This document shows positions 15,539 through 24,728 of a stretch of 64,000 nt of DNA, piece after piece. Positions within the stretch are counted from its first letter, which is position 1; every line of letters starts with the position of its first letter. The notes under the pieces are model-generated. The model searched no databases and was not told where the DNA came from. It was given only the letters and a program-made list of their open reading frames with translations. The translations under genes and the position numbers were made by a program. The stretch is from the NCBI GenBank assembly GCA_000752035.1, contig CCFE01000024.1, forward strand, positions 434,001-498,000. Reading direction: 5' to 3'. The DNA is from Bacillus rubiinfantis. Its GTDB lineage: Bacteria; Bacillota; Bacilli; Bacillales; Cytobacillaceae.

Positions 15539-16102
15539 ATGAATCGACAACAACGAATACATCTTTATGAAATTCAAAACAGAGCCTACACAGAAGGAAC
15601 TGTCGAACAAATAAATAATCAATGGATCTTTTTTGATGGAGAAACGGAAGAGGCTTCAATGTTAGACGATCTTCTACAGCAGGAGATTGAAATTTTCCGA
15701 TTCAACAGGTGGAAAAAAGGACTACTAATTGAAACAGGCAAAATACTTATTGGCAATGAACATATCATGTTGCGTGACCATGATGTAATTCGGATTAGGA
15801 AGCAATTAATTTACTCTCTTGAGAGACTTCTCGAGGGGATTAATGACGATGCCTTCTTTCAATTTGTGACAACGTTAAATTCAATGAACTTTTCCATTTT
15901 TGATTGTATATACTGCTATAACCATTTATCTTTTCTAACAGATGAACATCGAAAAGATGGCGTAAATTTCATGGTTTTTGATAATCAAGATGAAATTTGT
16001 AATGTCCAGCATCATTTTTACTACTATGAGAAAAAGAACGACCGCTTCGAGTTCACGATTAATACTGGAAAGCGCTTGATTATTGAAAAGTTAATCTCCT
16101 AA
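15539..16102 (+). CDS. yisN: YisN-like protein (DUF2777)
   Basis: 187 residues, acidic, no membrane segment; begins MNRQQRIHLYEIQNRAYTEG and contains YSLERLLEGINDDAFFQF and CIYCYNHLSFL, features I recall from the DUF2777/YisN family. Function unknown. Position next to yisL and yisK matches B. subtilis. Two ATGs stand in tandem at 15536 and 15539; GGAGG is better spaced for the second. Confidence 0.7.
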   Translation: MNRQQRIHLYEIQNRAYTEGTVEQINNQWIFFDGETEEASMLDDLLQQEIEIFRFNRWKKGLLIETGKILIGNEHIMLRDHDVIRIRKQLIYSLERLLEGINDDAFFQFVTTLNSMNFSIFDCIYCYNHLSFLTDEHRKDGVNFMVFDNQDEICNVQHHFYYYEKKNDRFEFTINTGKRLIIEKLIS

Positions 16103-16152
16103 AAAACAGCTCACTAGCTCAATAAATCTAAATTTCACCAATTTTGCTAAAT

Positions 16153-16189
16153 GAAAAACTGTTGGACTTTTCCTATCCAACAGTTTTCT
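16153..16189. terminator. Bidirectional terminator, yisN / yisL
   Basis: Arms AAAACTGTTGGA and TCCAACAGTTTT around a short loop, A-run left and T-run right, between converging genes. Confidence 0.9.
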
Positions 16190-16191
16190 TA

Positions 16192-16554
16192 TTAACCCAC
16201 GTATAAAATAGACATCGGTAGAGATACAAAACCTAAATAGAGTACAAGCGCCCAAGCAATGATAAATTGCAACCAAAAAACTGACGTTCGACGTTGATTA
16301 GCAACTCGAGATAGAATCATTTCAAATAGGCCGATGATCCATAATCCAACTACTGCTTTTAGAATATACATAACGGTTATATTACTAACCATGAAAAGGA
16401 GCCCTACCCCGGTTGCAATAATAAGTAGGTAAAGAACTCTTAGAATCATCTGGACTATTTTTGCCCCTTTCGCCTTTCCCTTTGAGTGTAAGAAAAGCGC
16501 AACAATAAATAAAATAAGAGCTAATGCCCATGCAGTAACATGTCCATGTATCAT
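16192..16554 (-). CDS. yisL: YisL (UPF0344) membrane protein
   Basis: 120 residues with four predicted membrane helices (ALALILFIVALFL, ILRVLYLLIIATGVGLLF, ILKAVVGLWIIGLFEMIL, FIIAWALVLYLGFV); starts MIHGHVTAWA as UPF0344 proteins do. Function unknown. ATG 16554 is set by AGGAGG eight bases upstream; the frame extends further without a better start. Confidence 0.88.
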   Translation of the reverse strand: MIHGHVTAWALALILFIVALFLHSKGKAKGAKIVQMILRVLYLLIIATGVGLLFMVSNITVMYILKAVVGLWIIGLFEMILSRVANQRRTSVFWLQFIIAWALVLYLGFVSLPMSILYVG

Positions 16555-16661
16555 TGATTTGCCTCCTGTCATATAGTTCGTGACTATCATAACACAGGCT
16601 ATGCAAAAATACGAAGAAAACGCTATTAAATATCTTTAATAAGATGAATTTAGTACAAATA

Positions 16662-17570
16662 TTAAGCTTCAATCTCGTTCACTAATGTTCCAATGTTTTC
16701 GATGGTTATCTCCATCTTATCACCTGGTTGTAAAAACTTCGGCGGTTTAAAGCCTTTGCCTACGCCTGCTGGTGTCCCAGTTGCAATGATATCACCAGGC
16801 TCCAATGTCATTCCCGCTGATAGCACTGAGATGATTTCTTCCACAGGAAAAATAAATTGCTTTGTATTCGAACTCTGACGAATTTCACCATTAATCTTTG
16901 TCTCAATCGAGAGATTATTTGGATTAGATATGGCACTCTTATGTACGATCCATGGACCCATCGGACATGTGGTGTCTAAGCTCTTACCAATAAAAAATTG
17001 CTTATGTCTTGATTGCAGATCCCTTGCAGTGACATCATTAAGTATCGTGTATCCAAAAACATAATCGAGGGCATCTTCACGTTTAATTGCACGCCCTTTT
17101 TTACCAATGATTACAGCCAGTTCCCCCTCATAATCGAGCTGTTGAGTGATGGTTTGGTGATTGAGAACAATGGAATTAGGCCCAATAACAGTTGTCGGTG
17201 CTTTTGTAAATACCATTACATGTTCCGGAATATCGGCCGCACTCCCCATTTCTATCGCATGGTCCGCGTAATTTTTACCTACACAAAAGATATTTTTTGC
17301 TGGTGTCGGGATTGGCGCAAGCAAGGTTACTTCGTCTAGTAATTGATAATAACTGTCGCGATTTTCCTGGGTATCCACCCACGCAACCAGTTTCCTCACT
17401 TGTTGAATAAACTCGTCACCGGCAGCTATACACTCTGTCATTGAATCAGGAAAACTATTTTTTCCAATGCGTGCCTGCTCAGCCCGATTTAACAATACGA
17501 CCTTTTGATATTGCTCATTGATTACCCCAACACTATTTTTCTCTGCTGTTTTCACCGTAACGAATTTCAT
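16662..17570 (-). CDS. yisK: Fumarylacetoacetate hydrolase-family enzyme YisK
   Basis: 302 residues. FAH fold with metal-binding acids in LDYEGELAVI (Glu, Glu) and the aspartate in NDVTARDLQ; other marks are FCVGKNYADHA, FIGKSLDTTCPMGPW and IATGTPAGVG. B. subtilis YisK is reported to act as an oxaloacetate decarboxylase and to interact with the cytoskeletal protein Mbl. Two ATGs (17576 and 17570) follow GGAGGG; the spacing favours 17570. Next to yisL and gerP as in B. subtilis. Confidence 0.9.
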   Translation of the reverse strand: MKFVTVKTAEKNSVGVINEQYQKVVLLNRAEQARIGKNSFPDSMTECIAAGDEFIQQVRKLVAWVDTQENRDSYYQLLDEVTLLAPIPTPAKNIFCVGKNYADHAIEMGSAADIPEHVMVFTKAPTTVIGPNSIVLNHQTITQQLDYEGELAVIIGKKGRAIKREDALDYVFGYTILNDVTARDLQSRHKQFFIGKSLDTTCPMGPWIVHKSAISNPNNLSIETKINGEIRQSSNTKQFIFPVEEIISVLSAGMTLEPGDIIATGTPAGVGKGFKPPKFLQPGDKMEITIENIGTLVNEIEA

Positions 17571-17665
17571 ATCCATTCCCTCCACAAGTATTTTTAAATT
17601 TTTGTATATTTATAGAATAGAGTAAATAGTCCAGGTAAACAATTATTAATTTGGGCTAATCAATC

Positions 17666-17692
17666 ACATTATATCCGCCCAAACATAGGATA
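17666..17692 (+). promoter_or_regulatory. SigK-like promoter of the gerP operon
   Basis: -35 AC (17666-17667, in TCACA), 16-base spacer, -10 CATAGGATA (17684-17692) matching CATAnnnTA. gerP of B. subtilis is a late mother-cell operon, transcribed by SigK and modulated by GerE, so this assignment fits. The start point would be near 17697, 27 bases before gerPA. Confidence 0.65.
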
Positions 17693-17723
17693 TTATCATA
17701 ACTAGAAGGGAAGGGTGTTTATC

Positions 17724-17945
17724 ATGCCAGCAATTGTTGGAGTTGCTCAAGTTATTACACTTGGTAACAGTTCTGTTTTTCATATTGGCGATGTTTATAA
17801 AATTATGCCTTTCTCCAATGCCAAAACATTCTCCGGTGCAGGCTCATTTAATACAGGGGAACAATTACATGTAAGCAATCAGTTAAGTTCTACGAATACG
17901 TATGATCCAGATGTAATTGACCAGGCAAACGCCTTCAATATGTAA
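17724..17945 (+). CDS. gerPA: Spore germination protein GerPA
   Basis: 73 residues, the family size. Begins MPAIVGVAQVITLGNSSVFHIGD with the GerP repeat-like hydrophobic/Gly pattern and ends DPDVIDQANAFNM. GerP proteins are spore-coat components needed for germinants to pass through the coat. Closely related in sequence to GerPF at the other end of the operon (shared MPAI start, SKTSxGxGxFNTG and TNxxDxxVIDQ). The start is ATG 17724, with AAGGGTG upstream, not the GTG at 17715. Confidence 0.92.
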   Translation: MPAIVGVAQVITLGNSSVFHIGDVYKIMPFSNAKTFSGAGSFNTGEQLHVSNQLSSTNTYDPDVIDQANAFNM

Positions 17946-17961
17946 TATAGGTGGGCTATTC

Positions 17962-18228
17962 ATGAATTTCTACATTCAACAATCCATCCATATCAACCTT
18001 ATAAAGATTGGTGGGATTACCAATTCCTCGGTCCTTCATATTGGCAGTGCCGGCATTATCAAACCACAGGCAAATTTGTTCAATACGGGGGGCTTTACAA
18101 CATCAGCACCTGCAGCCGTTAAACAATATGGGCAGCCGCCTCCCACGCTACAAGAGATGCCCTCAGTTCCTTTGCAAGCACCGGTTAGGTCAAAAAATGG
18201 GGCTAATCAAAATAGATTTTCATCATAA
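17962..18228 (+). CDS. gerPB: Spore germination protein GerPB
   Basis: 88 residues; MNFYIQQSIHINLIKIGGIT then SSVLHIGSAG, followed by a Pro/Gln-rich, probably disordered tail (QYGQPPPTLQEMPSVPLQ). Second gene of the gerP operon; AGGTGGG before ATG 17962. The coat location and permeability role are known for the family, not shown here. Confidence 0.9.
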   Translation: MNFYIQQSIHINLIKIGGITNSSVLHIGSAGIIKPQANLFNTGGFTTSAPAAVKQYGQPPPTLQEMPSVPLQAPVRSKNGANQNRFSS

Positions 18229-18265
18229 GCTGTTCATCCAGTGACATGAAATGGGGGGGATAAGA

Positions 18266-18883
18266 ATGTCTCAGGATTTATACCAGTACCTTCAATGGCT
18301 GCAAATGTTCATGCAATCGCAAGAACAGAGAATAACTGCACTTGAACAAGTAATTGCAAATTTACAAGACCAACTGAAGAATATTGAAGAAAAAAAATCT
18401 ATCCATGTCGATAAAATTGAATATAAATTTGACCAGCTAAAGGTGGAAAGGCTAGAGGGCACACTTAATATTGGACTTAATCCCAATGACTTATCGGAAA
18501 TTGATGATTTTGCTATCCAAAATCAAACATTATCTACCCCATTTTCTCCTGAGACGAGCATGCGAGCAGCCATGAAAATTGAAGGGGCAATCCATCAGTA
18601 TCTCGAAACAGAGCTTCCACTTGTTATCGAAGACAACCAAAGAAAACTAGCCATCCCATCAAATCAGTCTTATTACTCGTTCATCAAGCAGGACATCCTT
18701 AAACAGCTTCCAAACCGAATTGACTATCACATAAAAGTAAGTCAGACCACCAATCATCAAGATGAAAGTTCCGATAAAATTATCGACGATATCATTACAG
18801 CATTAAAACAAGAAATCAACAATGGGGTCCATGTTTTCCTTAGTAACCTCCCTGATGATGTGAAAGGAATGAGTTCAGAATGA
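18266..18883 (+). CDS. gerPC: Spore germination protein GerPC
   Basis: 205 residues. Predicted coiled coil near the N-terminus (about 5-50: LQWLQMFMQSQEQRITALEQV) followed by an alpha/beta region with LKVERLEGTLNIGLNP. GerPC is the largest GerP protein. Strong GGGGGG before ATG 18266. Its stop overlaps the gerPD start as ATGA. Confidence 0.9.
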   Translation: MSQDLYQYLQWLQMFMQSQEQRITALEQVIANLQDQLKNIEEKKSIHVDKIEYKFDQLKVERLEGTLNIGLNPNDLSEIDDFAIQNQTLSTPFSPETSMRAAMKIEGAIHQYLETELPLVIEDNQRKLAIPSNQSYYSFIKQDILKQLPNRIDYHIKVSQTTNHQDESSDKIIDDIITALKQEINNGVHVFLSNLPDDVKGMSSE

Positions 18884-19062
18884 TTTTTGAAGTATATAAC
18901 CGCAATCTTTGTGTCGACAACATGAATATAACTGGGGTAGCCAGCTCTTCCATGGTCTTTGTTGGCGATACCGACACGATTCAGCTAGCCTGTATTTTTG
19001 ATACTCCGCCAGAATCGATAATTATTGGTCCATTTGTTCCATTAGCACCGGAAGTGAGATAA
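18880..19062 (+). CDS. gerPD: Spore germination protein GerPD
   Basis: 60 residues; MIFEVYNRNLCVDNMNITGV, then SSSMVFVGDTDTIQLAC, the short GerP beta-repeat. Overlaps gerPC by four bases and is separated from gerPE by two, so translation is coupled. Confidence 0.9.
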   Translation: MIFEVYNRNLCVDNMNITGVASSSMVFVGDTDTIQLACIFDTPPESIIIGPFVPLAPEVR

Positions 19063-19064
19063 CA

Positions 19065-19472
19065 ATGCTTAGACGCACATCTGTTGTTAATCATATTGAT
19101 GTAAGTACAGTTTCCTTTGCTTCGATATTTCAAATTGGGGACTCTCATTCAATTTATAAATTATCACATGCTTTAGCCGTTCAAAGAGAAGCAGAGCAAT
19201 TTTATGGAAGTGAGGGTGAATTTACCGCCTATCACGCATTTACTCAACCTATTTCCCTTCCTCCTGTAAACGAGCCGATTTTAATCGGACATCATCATCT
19301 TAACCCAGTCATTAAAGTAAACAATATTGATATAATAGGGATTTCTTCAGCCTCTATGCTAAATATCGGCAGCAGTCATCATGTATCCATGGAAGCACGT
19401 ATCAAGCACATCCGCCAGCTACTTCTGGAGGGGCACGAACGAGAATTGGTACAGCTACGTATGCTACAATAG
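19065..19472 (+). CDS. gerPE: Spore germination protein GerPE
   Basis: 135 residues. Two GerP-type repeats, FASIFQIGDSHSI and SSASMLNIGSSHHV, separated by a variable loop, and a charged helical tail. Fifth gene of the operon. Confidence 0.9.
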   Translation: MLRRTSVVNHIDVSTVSFASIFQIGDSHSIYKLSHALAVQREAEQFYGSEGEFTAYHAFTQPISLPPVNEPILIGHHHLNPVIKVNNIDIIGISSASMLNIGSSHHVSMEARIKHIRQLLLEGHERELVQLRMLQ

Positions 19473-19510
19473 GCAGCTAATGATAATTTTTAATAAAAAG
19501 GATGTTTCTC

Positions 19511-19729
19511 ATGCCAGCAATTATAGGTCCTGTACAGATTGTTAATGTAAGCGGTGGAGTTGTTCAATTTGGGGACACCTTGTACATTTCACCTAAAGCC
19601 AGCTCGAAAACTTCCGCAGGGTCAGGCGGCTTTAATACCGGCGGGTTTATTATCTCCAATAATGGTTTAAGTGGTACAAATGTACTTGATACAAATGTAA
19701 TCGACCAGCCTATAGCTGGGAATAACTAA
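19511..19729 (+). CDS. gerPF: Spore germination protein GerPF
   Basis: 72 residues; MPAIIGPVQIVNVSGGVVQFGD, then SKTSAGSGGFNTGG. Paralogous to GerPA. ATG 19511 preceded by AAAAGGATG; the frame runs nine bases further upstream without a ribosome site. Last gene of the operon, ending at a bidirectional terminator. Confidence 0.92.
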   Translation: MPAIIGPVQIVNVSGGVVQFGDTLYISPKASSKTSAGSGGFNTGGFIISNNGLSGTNVLDTNVIDQPIAGNN

Positions 19730-19736
19730 TTATGAA

Positions 19737-19763
19737 AAAGAGACTGACTCTGTCAGTCTCTTT
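19737..19763. terminator. Bidirectional terminator, gerPF / addA
   Basis: Palindrome AAAGAGACTGAC-TCT-GTCAGTCTCTTT; its right arm overlaps the last codons of addA. Confidence 0.9.
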
Positions 19764-22203
19764 CTTTTGAACACTTTTCATCAAGCTTTAAAATATGGGC
19801 ACCGTCAAAGAAAAATAAATATTTCTCAGTGACTTTTCTTTTCCAAATTTGTTCTATTGCTTTAGCGTATAAATCAATTTGCAACTTATAACGTTTCTTT
19901 AAAATGGCAGCTGCCGTTTCGAAGCCACCTGAAAATCGATCGGTAATTCGATCAGATTTATAATCGATTAAAATCAGCCCATGCTCGTCCTCTAAAATAC
20001 AGTCAATAATCCCTTGAACAAAAATTGCTTCATCCCCATCACGCCAATCAGGATAAACTTCGCGGGCTGTTAGAGATAATGTAAACGGAACTTCACGATG
20101 AACAGTTAAAGCACGAAAATATCGTTGCCCTAACTCTGTTCTAAAAAATTGCACTATTAGAGAATAATTAATAACATTTGCCTGTTCCACTGTTAATAAT
20201 TCCTGCTGAACCATCCAGTTAACTTGTTCCCCAATAGACAATTCATCAATTGGTTTAGTTAAATCTACATGTTGCATAACCATGTGCAGGGCAGTGCCGC
20301 GCTCGGCTGGGCTCAATGCCTTCTCTTGCATAAACTTTGGTCGCTTCAAAATTGGCTTGGAGAAGCGCTGAACAATCTCTGTTCCACTTTGTTCATCTAC
20401 CATCTCTCTGTTCCGCTTTATCTCCGAAACCGATTGCTTGGAACGATGGGTAGCTGCGTTACTATAAGGATACTGCCAGGACAGCCTCTCGGTAACTTCC
20501 CAAGTATACGGCGATGTGGCAGGGATAGGTTTCTCCTCCTCAACTAATTGAAGGAAATCATCTACCATGGATTGTTGCGATGAATCTAAACCTTTAATAT
20601 CATCTGCCGTCTTACAGATTATTCTCCATGATGATGGATGAGTTAAAATCTCTTCCGAAAGAACAGTCTCGATACTATTAGTTCTTATATCACCGCTATC
20701 CCGATGACGGATTAAAGCTGGCCCGATCCAATCCAGATAGCTTGTTGCTGCAGCTCGCTCGTAATCCTTCAATAACCATTCTCTACGGCCAATAACATCT
20801 TGCCACTGTTCTATTTTTTTGGCTATATCCTTGACGGTTGCAGTTAAATAAAGTTTCTCCTTCGCTCTTGTCATCCCAACATATAGGACACGCATTTCCT
20901 CAGCCAGCATTTCCATCCTTTTCTTTCGCTTAAAGGCAATTTGCGGCAGCGATGGAAAGGAAATTCGCTTCTCAGCATTGACATATTTTGCAGCAAAGCC
21001 ATATTCCTTATCAAGCAGGTACGGCTTTTTCAAGTCCATCATGTTAAAATTACGACCGATTCCTGCCATAAACACAACAGGGAATTCTAATCCTTTACTG
21101 CTATGGATGGTCATAATCCGAACGACATCCTCCTGCTCTCCAAGGGCCCTGGCAGCGCCTAAATCATCCCCTCTTTCTATCATCCGCTCAACAAATCGTA
21201 AAAAGCGGAACAAGCCACGAAAGGATGTGCGCTCATACGATCTCGCTCGGTCATATAATGCTCGTAAATTCGCTTGGCGCTGCTTTCCACCTGGCAAGCC
21301 GCCGACAAAATCATAAAACTGCGTATCTCGATACAGCTGCCAGATTAATTCTGACAGTGCACCTTGGCGTGCCATTGTCCGCCAATCTTGCAATAAATCA
21401 TAAAACTGGCGAATCCTCCCGTAAAAGGTACCAACATTTTCATTCCTGCCGTCTTTACAAAAAGCCGTTACTGCTTCCCAAAATGTACCGCGTCTTTGAT
21501 AGATTCGTATTTTAGCCAAATCTTCTTCGTTCAAGCCAACGATCGGTGAACGTAATACAGCTGCTAATGGAATATCTTGATTCGGGTTATCGATTACCTT
21601 TAATAAGGATAACATTACAGCTACTTCGGTTGCCTGAAAGTATCCAGTTGATAATTCGCCATAAATCGGGATACCCTGTTGCTTAAATTCTTCCATTATT
21701 TGCGGTGCCCAGGTGAATGAGCGAAGCAAAATGACAATATCGCGATACCTTAATGGCTGATATGAGCTGCTCTTTGGATTATACACCGATGTTCCATTAG
21801 CAATTAATTGTTTAATTTTCGCTGCGATTTCTCTTGCCTCAAGTTGGGACTGTTCTAAGTCTGCTTTATTAAATAATTCAGCAGCTGTATCAGTTTCTAA
21901 TTCTGAATCTTCCTCCTCTAGGGGCTGACCTTGCTTCTGATCGATCAAAATCAATTCCACGGGATAAGAGTCGTCGGCGGGATATGCGGCACCTTTACGC
22001 AGCTCTGCCGCTTCATCATATTCAATTTCACCGACCTTCACACCCATGATTTGTTTAAATAAAAAATTGACACCATCAAGAACTTCCTTACGGCTGCGGA
22101 AATTACGGGCTAAATCAATCCTTAGACCAGCGCTATTACCATCCTGGCGAAAACGATTATATTTACTCAAAAATAAATTCGGCTCAGCTAATCGAAATCG
22201 ATA
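19753..22203 (-). CDS. addA: AddA, 3' exon (downstream of group II intron)
   Basis: Codes for residues 451 to about 1266 of the spliced helicase-nuclease AddA. The exon begins YRFRLAEPNLFLSKYNRF (from 22203, in frame with the upstream exon), completing the helicase motif GDVKQSI|YRFR. Further helicase motifs (NFRSRKEVLD, TIHSSKGLEFPVV, VGMTRAKEKLYLT) and the C-terminal nuclease with LILIDYKSD are intact. Alone it has no plausible start with ribosome site: the first ATG at 22170 is internal. Together with the exon at 24729-26078 it makes a normal-length AddA. AddAB processes double-strand breaks to Chi and loads RecA. Confidence 0.93.
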   Translation of the reverse strand, partial: YRFRLAEPNLFLSKYNRFRQDGNSAGLRIDLARNFRSRKEVLDGVNFLFKQIMGVKVGEIEYDEAAELRKGAAYPADDSYPVELILIDQKQGQPLEEEDSELETDTAAELFNKADLEQSQLEAREIAAKIKQLIANGTSVYNPKSSSYQPLRYRDIVILLRSFTWAPQIMEEFKQQGIPIYGELSTGYFQATEVAVMLSLLKVIDNPNQDIPLAAVLRSPIVGLNEEDLAKIRIYQRRGTFWEAVTAFCKDGRNENVGTFYGRIRQFYDLLQDWRTMARQGALSELIWQLYRDTQFYDFVGGLPGGKQRQANLRALYDRARSYERTSFRGLFRFLRFVERMIERGDDLGAARALGEQEDVVRIMTIHSSKGLEFPVVFMAGIGRNFNMMDLKKPYLLDKEYGFAAKYVNAEKRISFPSLPQIAFKRKKRMEMLAEEMRVLYVGMTRAKEKLYLTATVKDIAKKIEQWQDVIGRREWLLKDYERAAATSYLDWIGPALIRHRDSGDIRTNSIETVLSEEILTHPSSWRIICKTADDIKGLDSSQQSMVDDFLQLVEEEKPIPATSPYTWEVTERLSWQYPYSNAATHRSKQSVSEIKRNREMVDEQSGTEIVQRFSKPILKRPKFMQEKALSPAERGTALHMVMQHVDLTKPIDELSIGEQVNWMVQQELLTVEQANVINYSLIVQFFRTELGQRYFRALTVHREVPFTLSLTAREVYPDWRDGDEAIFVQGIIDCILEDEHGLILIDYKSDRITDRFSGGFETAAAILKKRYKLQIDLYAKAIEQIWKRKVTEKYLFFFDGAHILKLDEKCSKERD

Positions 22204-22264
22204 GTAGGGTAAGAATCCAGCGCCTTGCTACATTTCTGCAGTAGGTTTCTAGAAACTCCCCCCC

Positions 22265-22298
22265 GAACCGTACGTACTCCTCTCAGAGTATACGGCTC
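22265..22298 (-). ncRNA. Domain V of the group II ribozyme
   Basis: 34-nt hairpin beginning GAGCCGTATACTCTGAGA and ending GTACGGTTC on the minus strand, with the AGC catalytic triad at positions 2-4 and the usual internal bulge. Domain VI occupies the remaining bases down to 22204. Confidence 0.9.
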
Positions 22299-22313
22299 TC
22301 CACTTACAAACAT

Positions 22314-24131
22314 CTATCCTCTAGTTTTATGGATTTCATTATGACACTTCTTACACAAGACTAATGTTTTTCTCTGTTTTGCTATCATGACCATTTCCCA
22401 ATATGTTTTGCCTTTTAGGTTTTTTACCTTATTAACATGGTGAATTTCAAACTGGGTATCTGGTGAATTATCTCCACAGAGTTCACATTCTCTTGCACTT
22501 AGTCGTTGTTCTAAATCAGTTTTACCTTGATATACATAAAGGTTAGGTTTAACGTCAATATCCATTTTGTGACTTACTTTCCGTTTTGTGAAACCGTCTT
22601 TATAGAAGAACGCTATTTTCTCACCATGTTTCGTTTGATATTTAACTCCCCAGTATTTGCCTTGTTTATATTTTGTTTTCATTTTGGCAACTGTGGACTT
22701 GTATTTGTTGGCGAGTGTCTTAAGACAGCTATATTCCATGACGTATTTCAACTGCCACATTTTCTTGGATACATTCTCTGCTAAGGAATAGTAATTGTAT
22801 AATCCTCTTAATTCGGCATTGTAAGTTTGTATGATTTCTAAGTCTGAAAGACCTAATAATCTTGGTCTGTGAAGCATATCCCATTGCTTCGCATCGATAT
22901 CTTTGACCATCTTTCTATCCACGATGACTCTTTCAATCGTTCCCTTTGGAATTCTTAATTGGACATAGCCACGGTAGCTTCTTTTAGCGATGTTGTTCTT
23001 GTCTTTTGTGACTGTTAGGTCATGGCTAACCATAATGTCATATCCTAAGAACCTTGCAGGTTTTGAACTATGTGTGATAAGAGTCTTTTCTTCTGACATT
23101 TCCAGTTCAAGTTTTTCGCTTAAGAATTTGCCAATCATATTCTTTATTTGTTGGCAGTCCTCTTTGCTTCCATTAATCCCGATTAGGAAATCGTCTGCGT
23201 ACCTTACATACTTTAGACTTTTATATCCTTGATTCTCGGGTTCGTAGTAGGGAAGATTAAGCAATATTTTCTTATTCTCTTTGTACTCTTGAATCATCAC
23301 TTCTCTTTTGGCTTTGTCAGTTGTTTCATCAATCTTCTTTTTGAGCCTCTGATTCCTCATATCATACTTTCGATATTCGGTATTTCGCTTTCGCTTCTTT
23401 GGCTCACCACGGTCAAATTCTTGTTTCAGTTCCTCTGTAACAAAGTTATCAAATTCATTGAGATAAATGTTTGCTAGAATCGGACTAACAATACCACCCT
23501 GTGGCGTTCCGCTATACGTTTTGTTATATCTCCAATCTTCGAGATACCCTGCTCTCAGGAATTTCCAAATGAGCCGTATAAAGCGTTCGTCACTTATTTT
23601 CTTACGAAGTATATTTATGAGTGCGTGATGGTTGATATTGTCAAAGAAACCTTTAATGTCTCCTTCTACAAACCAATTCACCCCAGTGAATGTGTTTCGG
23701 ATTTGAACAAGTGCCGTGTGACAACTGTGTTTTTCTCTAAAACCATGTGAGAACTCAGAGAACGTTGGTTCATATATTGCTTCAAGCATCATCCTGCAAA
23801 CCTCTTGAACCATTCTATCTGTGAAGGTTGGGATGCCAAGTGGTCTAGTTTTACCGTTTTTCTTTGGGATATTTACTCTTCTTACTGGTTTGGGTTGGTA
23901 TGTTTCATCCTTTAATGAAGAGATAATGGATTCTATCCTTTCATCTCCAAAACCATCTGCCGTTTCTTCATCTATTCCTTTTGTTGCACTACCTTCATTT
24001 TTGTATATCTTTGCATAGGCTTTGATATAGAACTCTTTGTTGTATAGATTTCTGTACAATCTGTCATAACGGTAATCTTCTTTACTAGCTTGTTTGGATA
24101 GATTGTATAATACAACGTCTGAATTTTGCAT
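22314..24131 (-). CDS. ltrA: Group II intron reverse transcriptase/maturase with HNH endonuclease
   Basis: 605 residues from ATG 24131. The reverse transcriptase core has RPLGIPTFTDRMVQ, FSHGFREKHSCHTAL, EGDIKGFFDNINH, TPQGGIVSPILANIYL and the active-site YADD (about 311-314), with a basic insert of about 55 residues (240-295) between motifs 4 and 5. A maturase X domain follows, then a C-terminal HNH/zinc-finger endonuclease (ECELCGDN, FEIHHVNKVK, CKKCHNEIH). It reverse-transcribes the intron at new sites and helps it splice. A more upstream in-frame ATG (24155) exists, but its codons overlap the AAAGGAG ribosome site. No frameshift or missing catalytic residue. Confidence 0.93.
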   Translation of the reverse strand: MQNSDVVLYNLSKQASKEDYRYDRLYRNLYNKEFYIKAYAKIYKNEGSATKGIDEETADGFGDERIESIISSLKDETYQPKPVRRVNIPKKNGKTRPLGIPTFTDRMVQEVCRMMLEAIYEPTFSEFSHGFREKHSCHTALVQIRNTFTGVNWFVEGDIKGFFDNINHHALINILRKKISDERFIRLIWKFLRAGYLEDWRYNKTYSGTPQGGIVSPILANIYLNEFDNFVTEELKQEFDRGEPKKRKRNTEYRKYDMRNQRLKKKIDETTDKAKREVMIQEYKENKKILLNLPYYEPENQGYKSLKYVRYADDFLIGINGSKEDCQQIKNMIGKFLSEKLELEMSEEKTLITHSSKPARFLGYDIMVSHDLTVTKDKNNIAKRSYRGYVQLRIPKGTIERVIVDRKMVKDIDAKQWDMLHRPRLLGLSDLEIIQTYNAELRGLYNYYSLAENVSKKMWQLKYVMEYSCLKTLANKYKSTVAKMKTKYKQGKYWGVKYQTKHGEKIAFFYKDGFTKRKVSHKMDIDVKPNLYVYQGKTDLEQRLSARECELCGDNSPDTQFEIHHVNKVKNLKGKTYWEMVMIAKQRKTLVLCKKCHNEIHKTRG

Positions 24132-24404
24132 AGAGCATTTCGCTCCTTTCGTCATTGTTTATACCTTGTAAGCTGTCCTCCTTCGCCATGTGATAGGCTT
24201 TCCCTATCTCGGACTACTACGAGGACTCCGTTACCATATTGGATATTCAGTACCTTTGTACATAGCCATGATTGGCATTCCAACTTAGGTAATCCCCATT
24301 TAGTATGTTGCATACAGGCTCGATAAGTTGTCGGAAGGAACGTTCATCCTTTTCCCATATCTATGGGTGCGTCCATCCTATAGGAACAGAAACTAGGTCA
24401 GCGC

Positions 24405-24454
24405 ATCAATTTAGTACGCTTTCCCATGCTTAGCGCAAGCATTTAATACGTAAA
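24405..24454 (-). other. Exon-binding sites EBS2 and EBS1 of the intron
   Basis: Minus strand TTTACGT (24454-24448, EBS2) and AATTGAT (24411-24405, EBS1). They are exact 7-base complements of ACGTAAA (IBS2, 24745-24739) and ATCAATT (IBS1, 24735-24729) at the end of the addA 5' exon, in the order expected for domain I. I found these by inspection, without a full domain I fold. Confidence 0.8.
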
Positions 24455-24728
24455 GCAGGATGGATTCTAGGTTACAGACGATTTCCTAGACGGTCGCAAC
24501 ATTGCCCGCTCGGACTGTTCTTCAAGCAGTATAGCCTTCTTCCTTATACTTATCTTTTATACCTCGCCACTCAGTCGTAACCTTTTCGTCTAGGTTAACT
24601 CGTGACTTTTCCGACATGCTACACTCCCTCTTCGGTTTCCCTCCAAGATAAGTCGGCTGGTATATTAACCGTTTCTGTAGTTAATTCACCGCCTAATGGT
24701 GAAATATGCAACACCCTTATGGGCGCAC

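Larger units (their letters stand above)
22204..24728 (-). mobile_element. Group II intron inserted in addA
   Basis: 2525 bases in the same orientation as addA. The 5' end is GTGCG (24728 downward), the group II start consensus, and the 3' end is CTAC (AY type), directly before the resumed addA frame. It carries an intron-encoded protein, a classical domain V near the 3' end, and exon-binding sites that match the flanking exon. Insertion is between codons 450 and 451 (phase 0). All parts needed for splicing and retrohoming appear intact, so it is likely an active or recently active element. Confidence 0.93.

Noticed and set aside
19753..22170. A free-standing helicase gene starting at ATG 22170
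   Set aside because: The ATG is internal; codons upstream (YRFRLAEPNLFL) continue the AddA alignment to the intron edge and no ribosome site is present.
22314..24131. Retron, DGR or defence-associated reverse transcriptase
   Set aside because: The RT has maturase and HNH domains and sits inside a ribozyme with domain V and matching exon-binding sites, so it is a group II intron protein.
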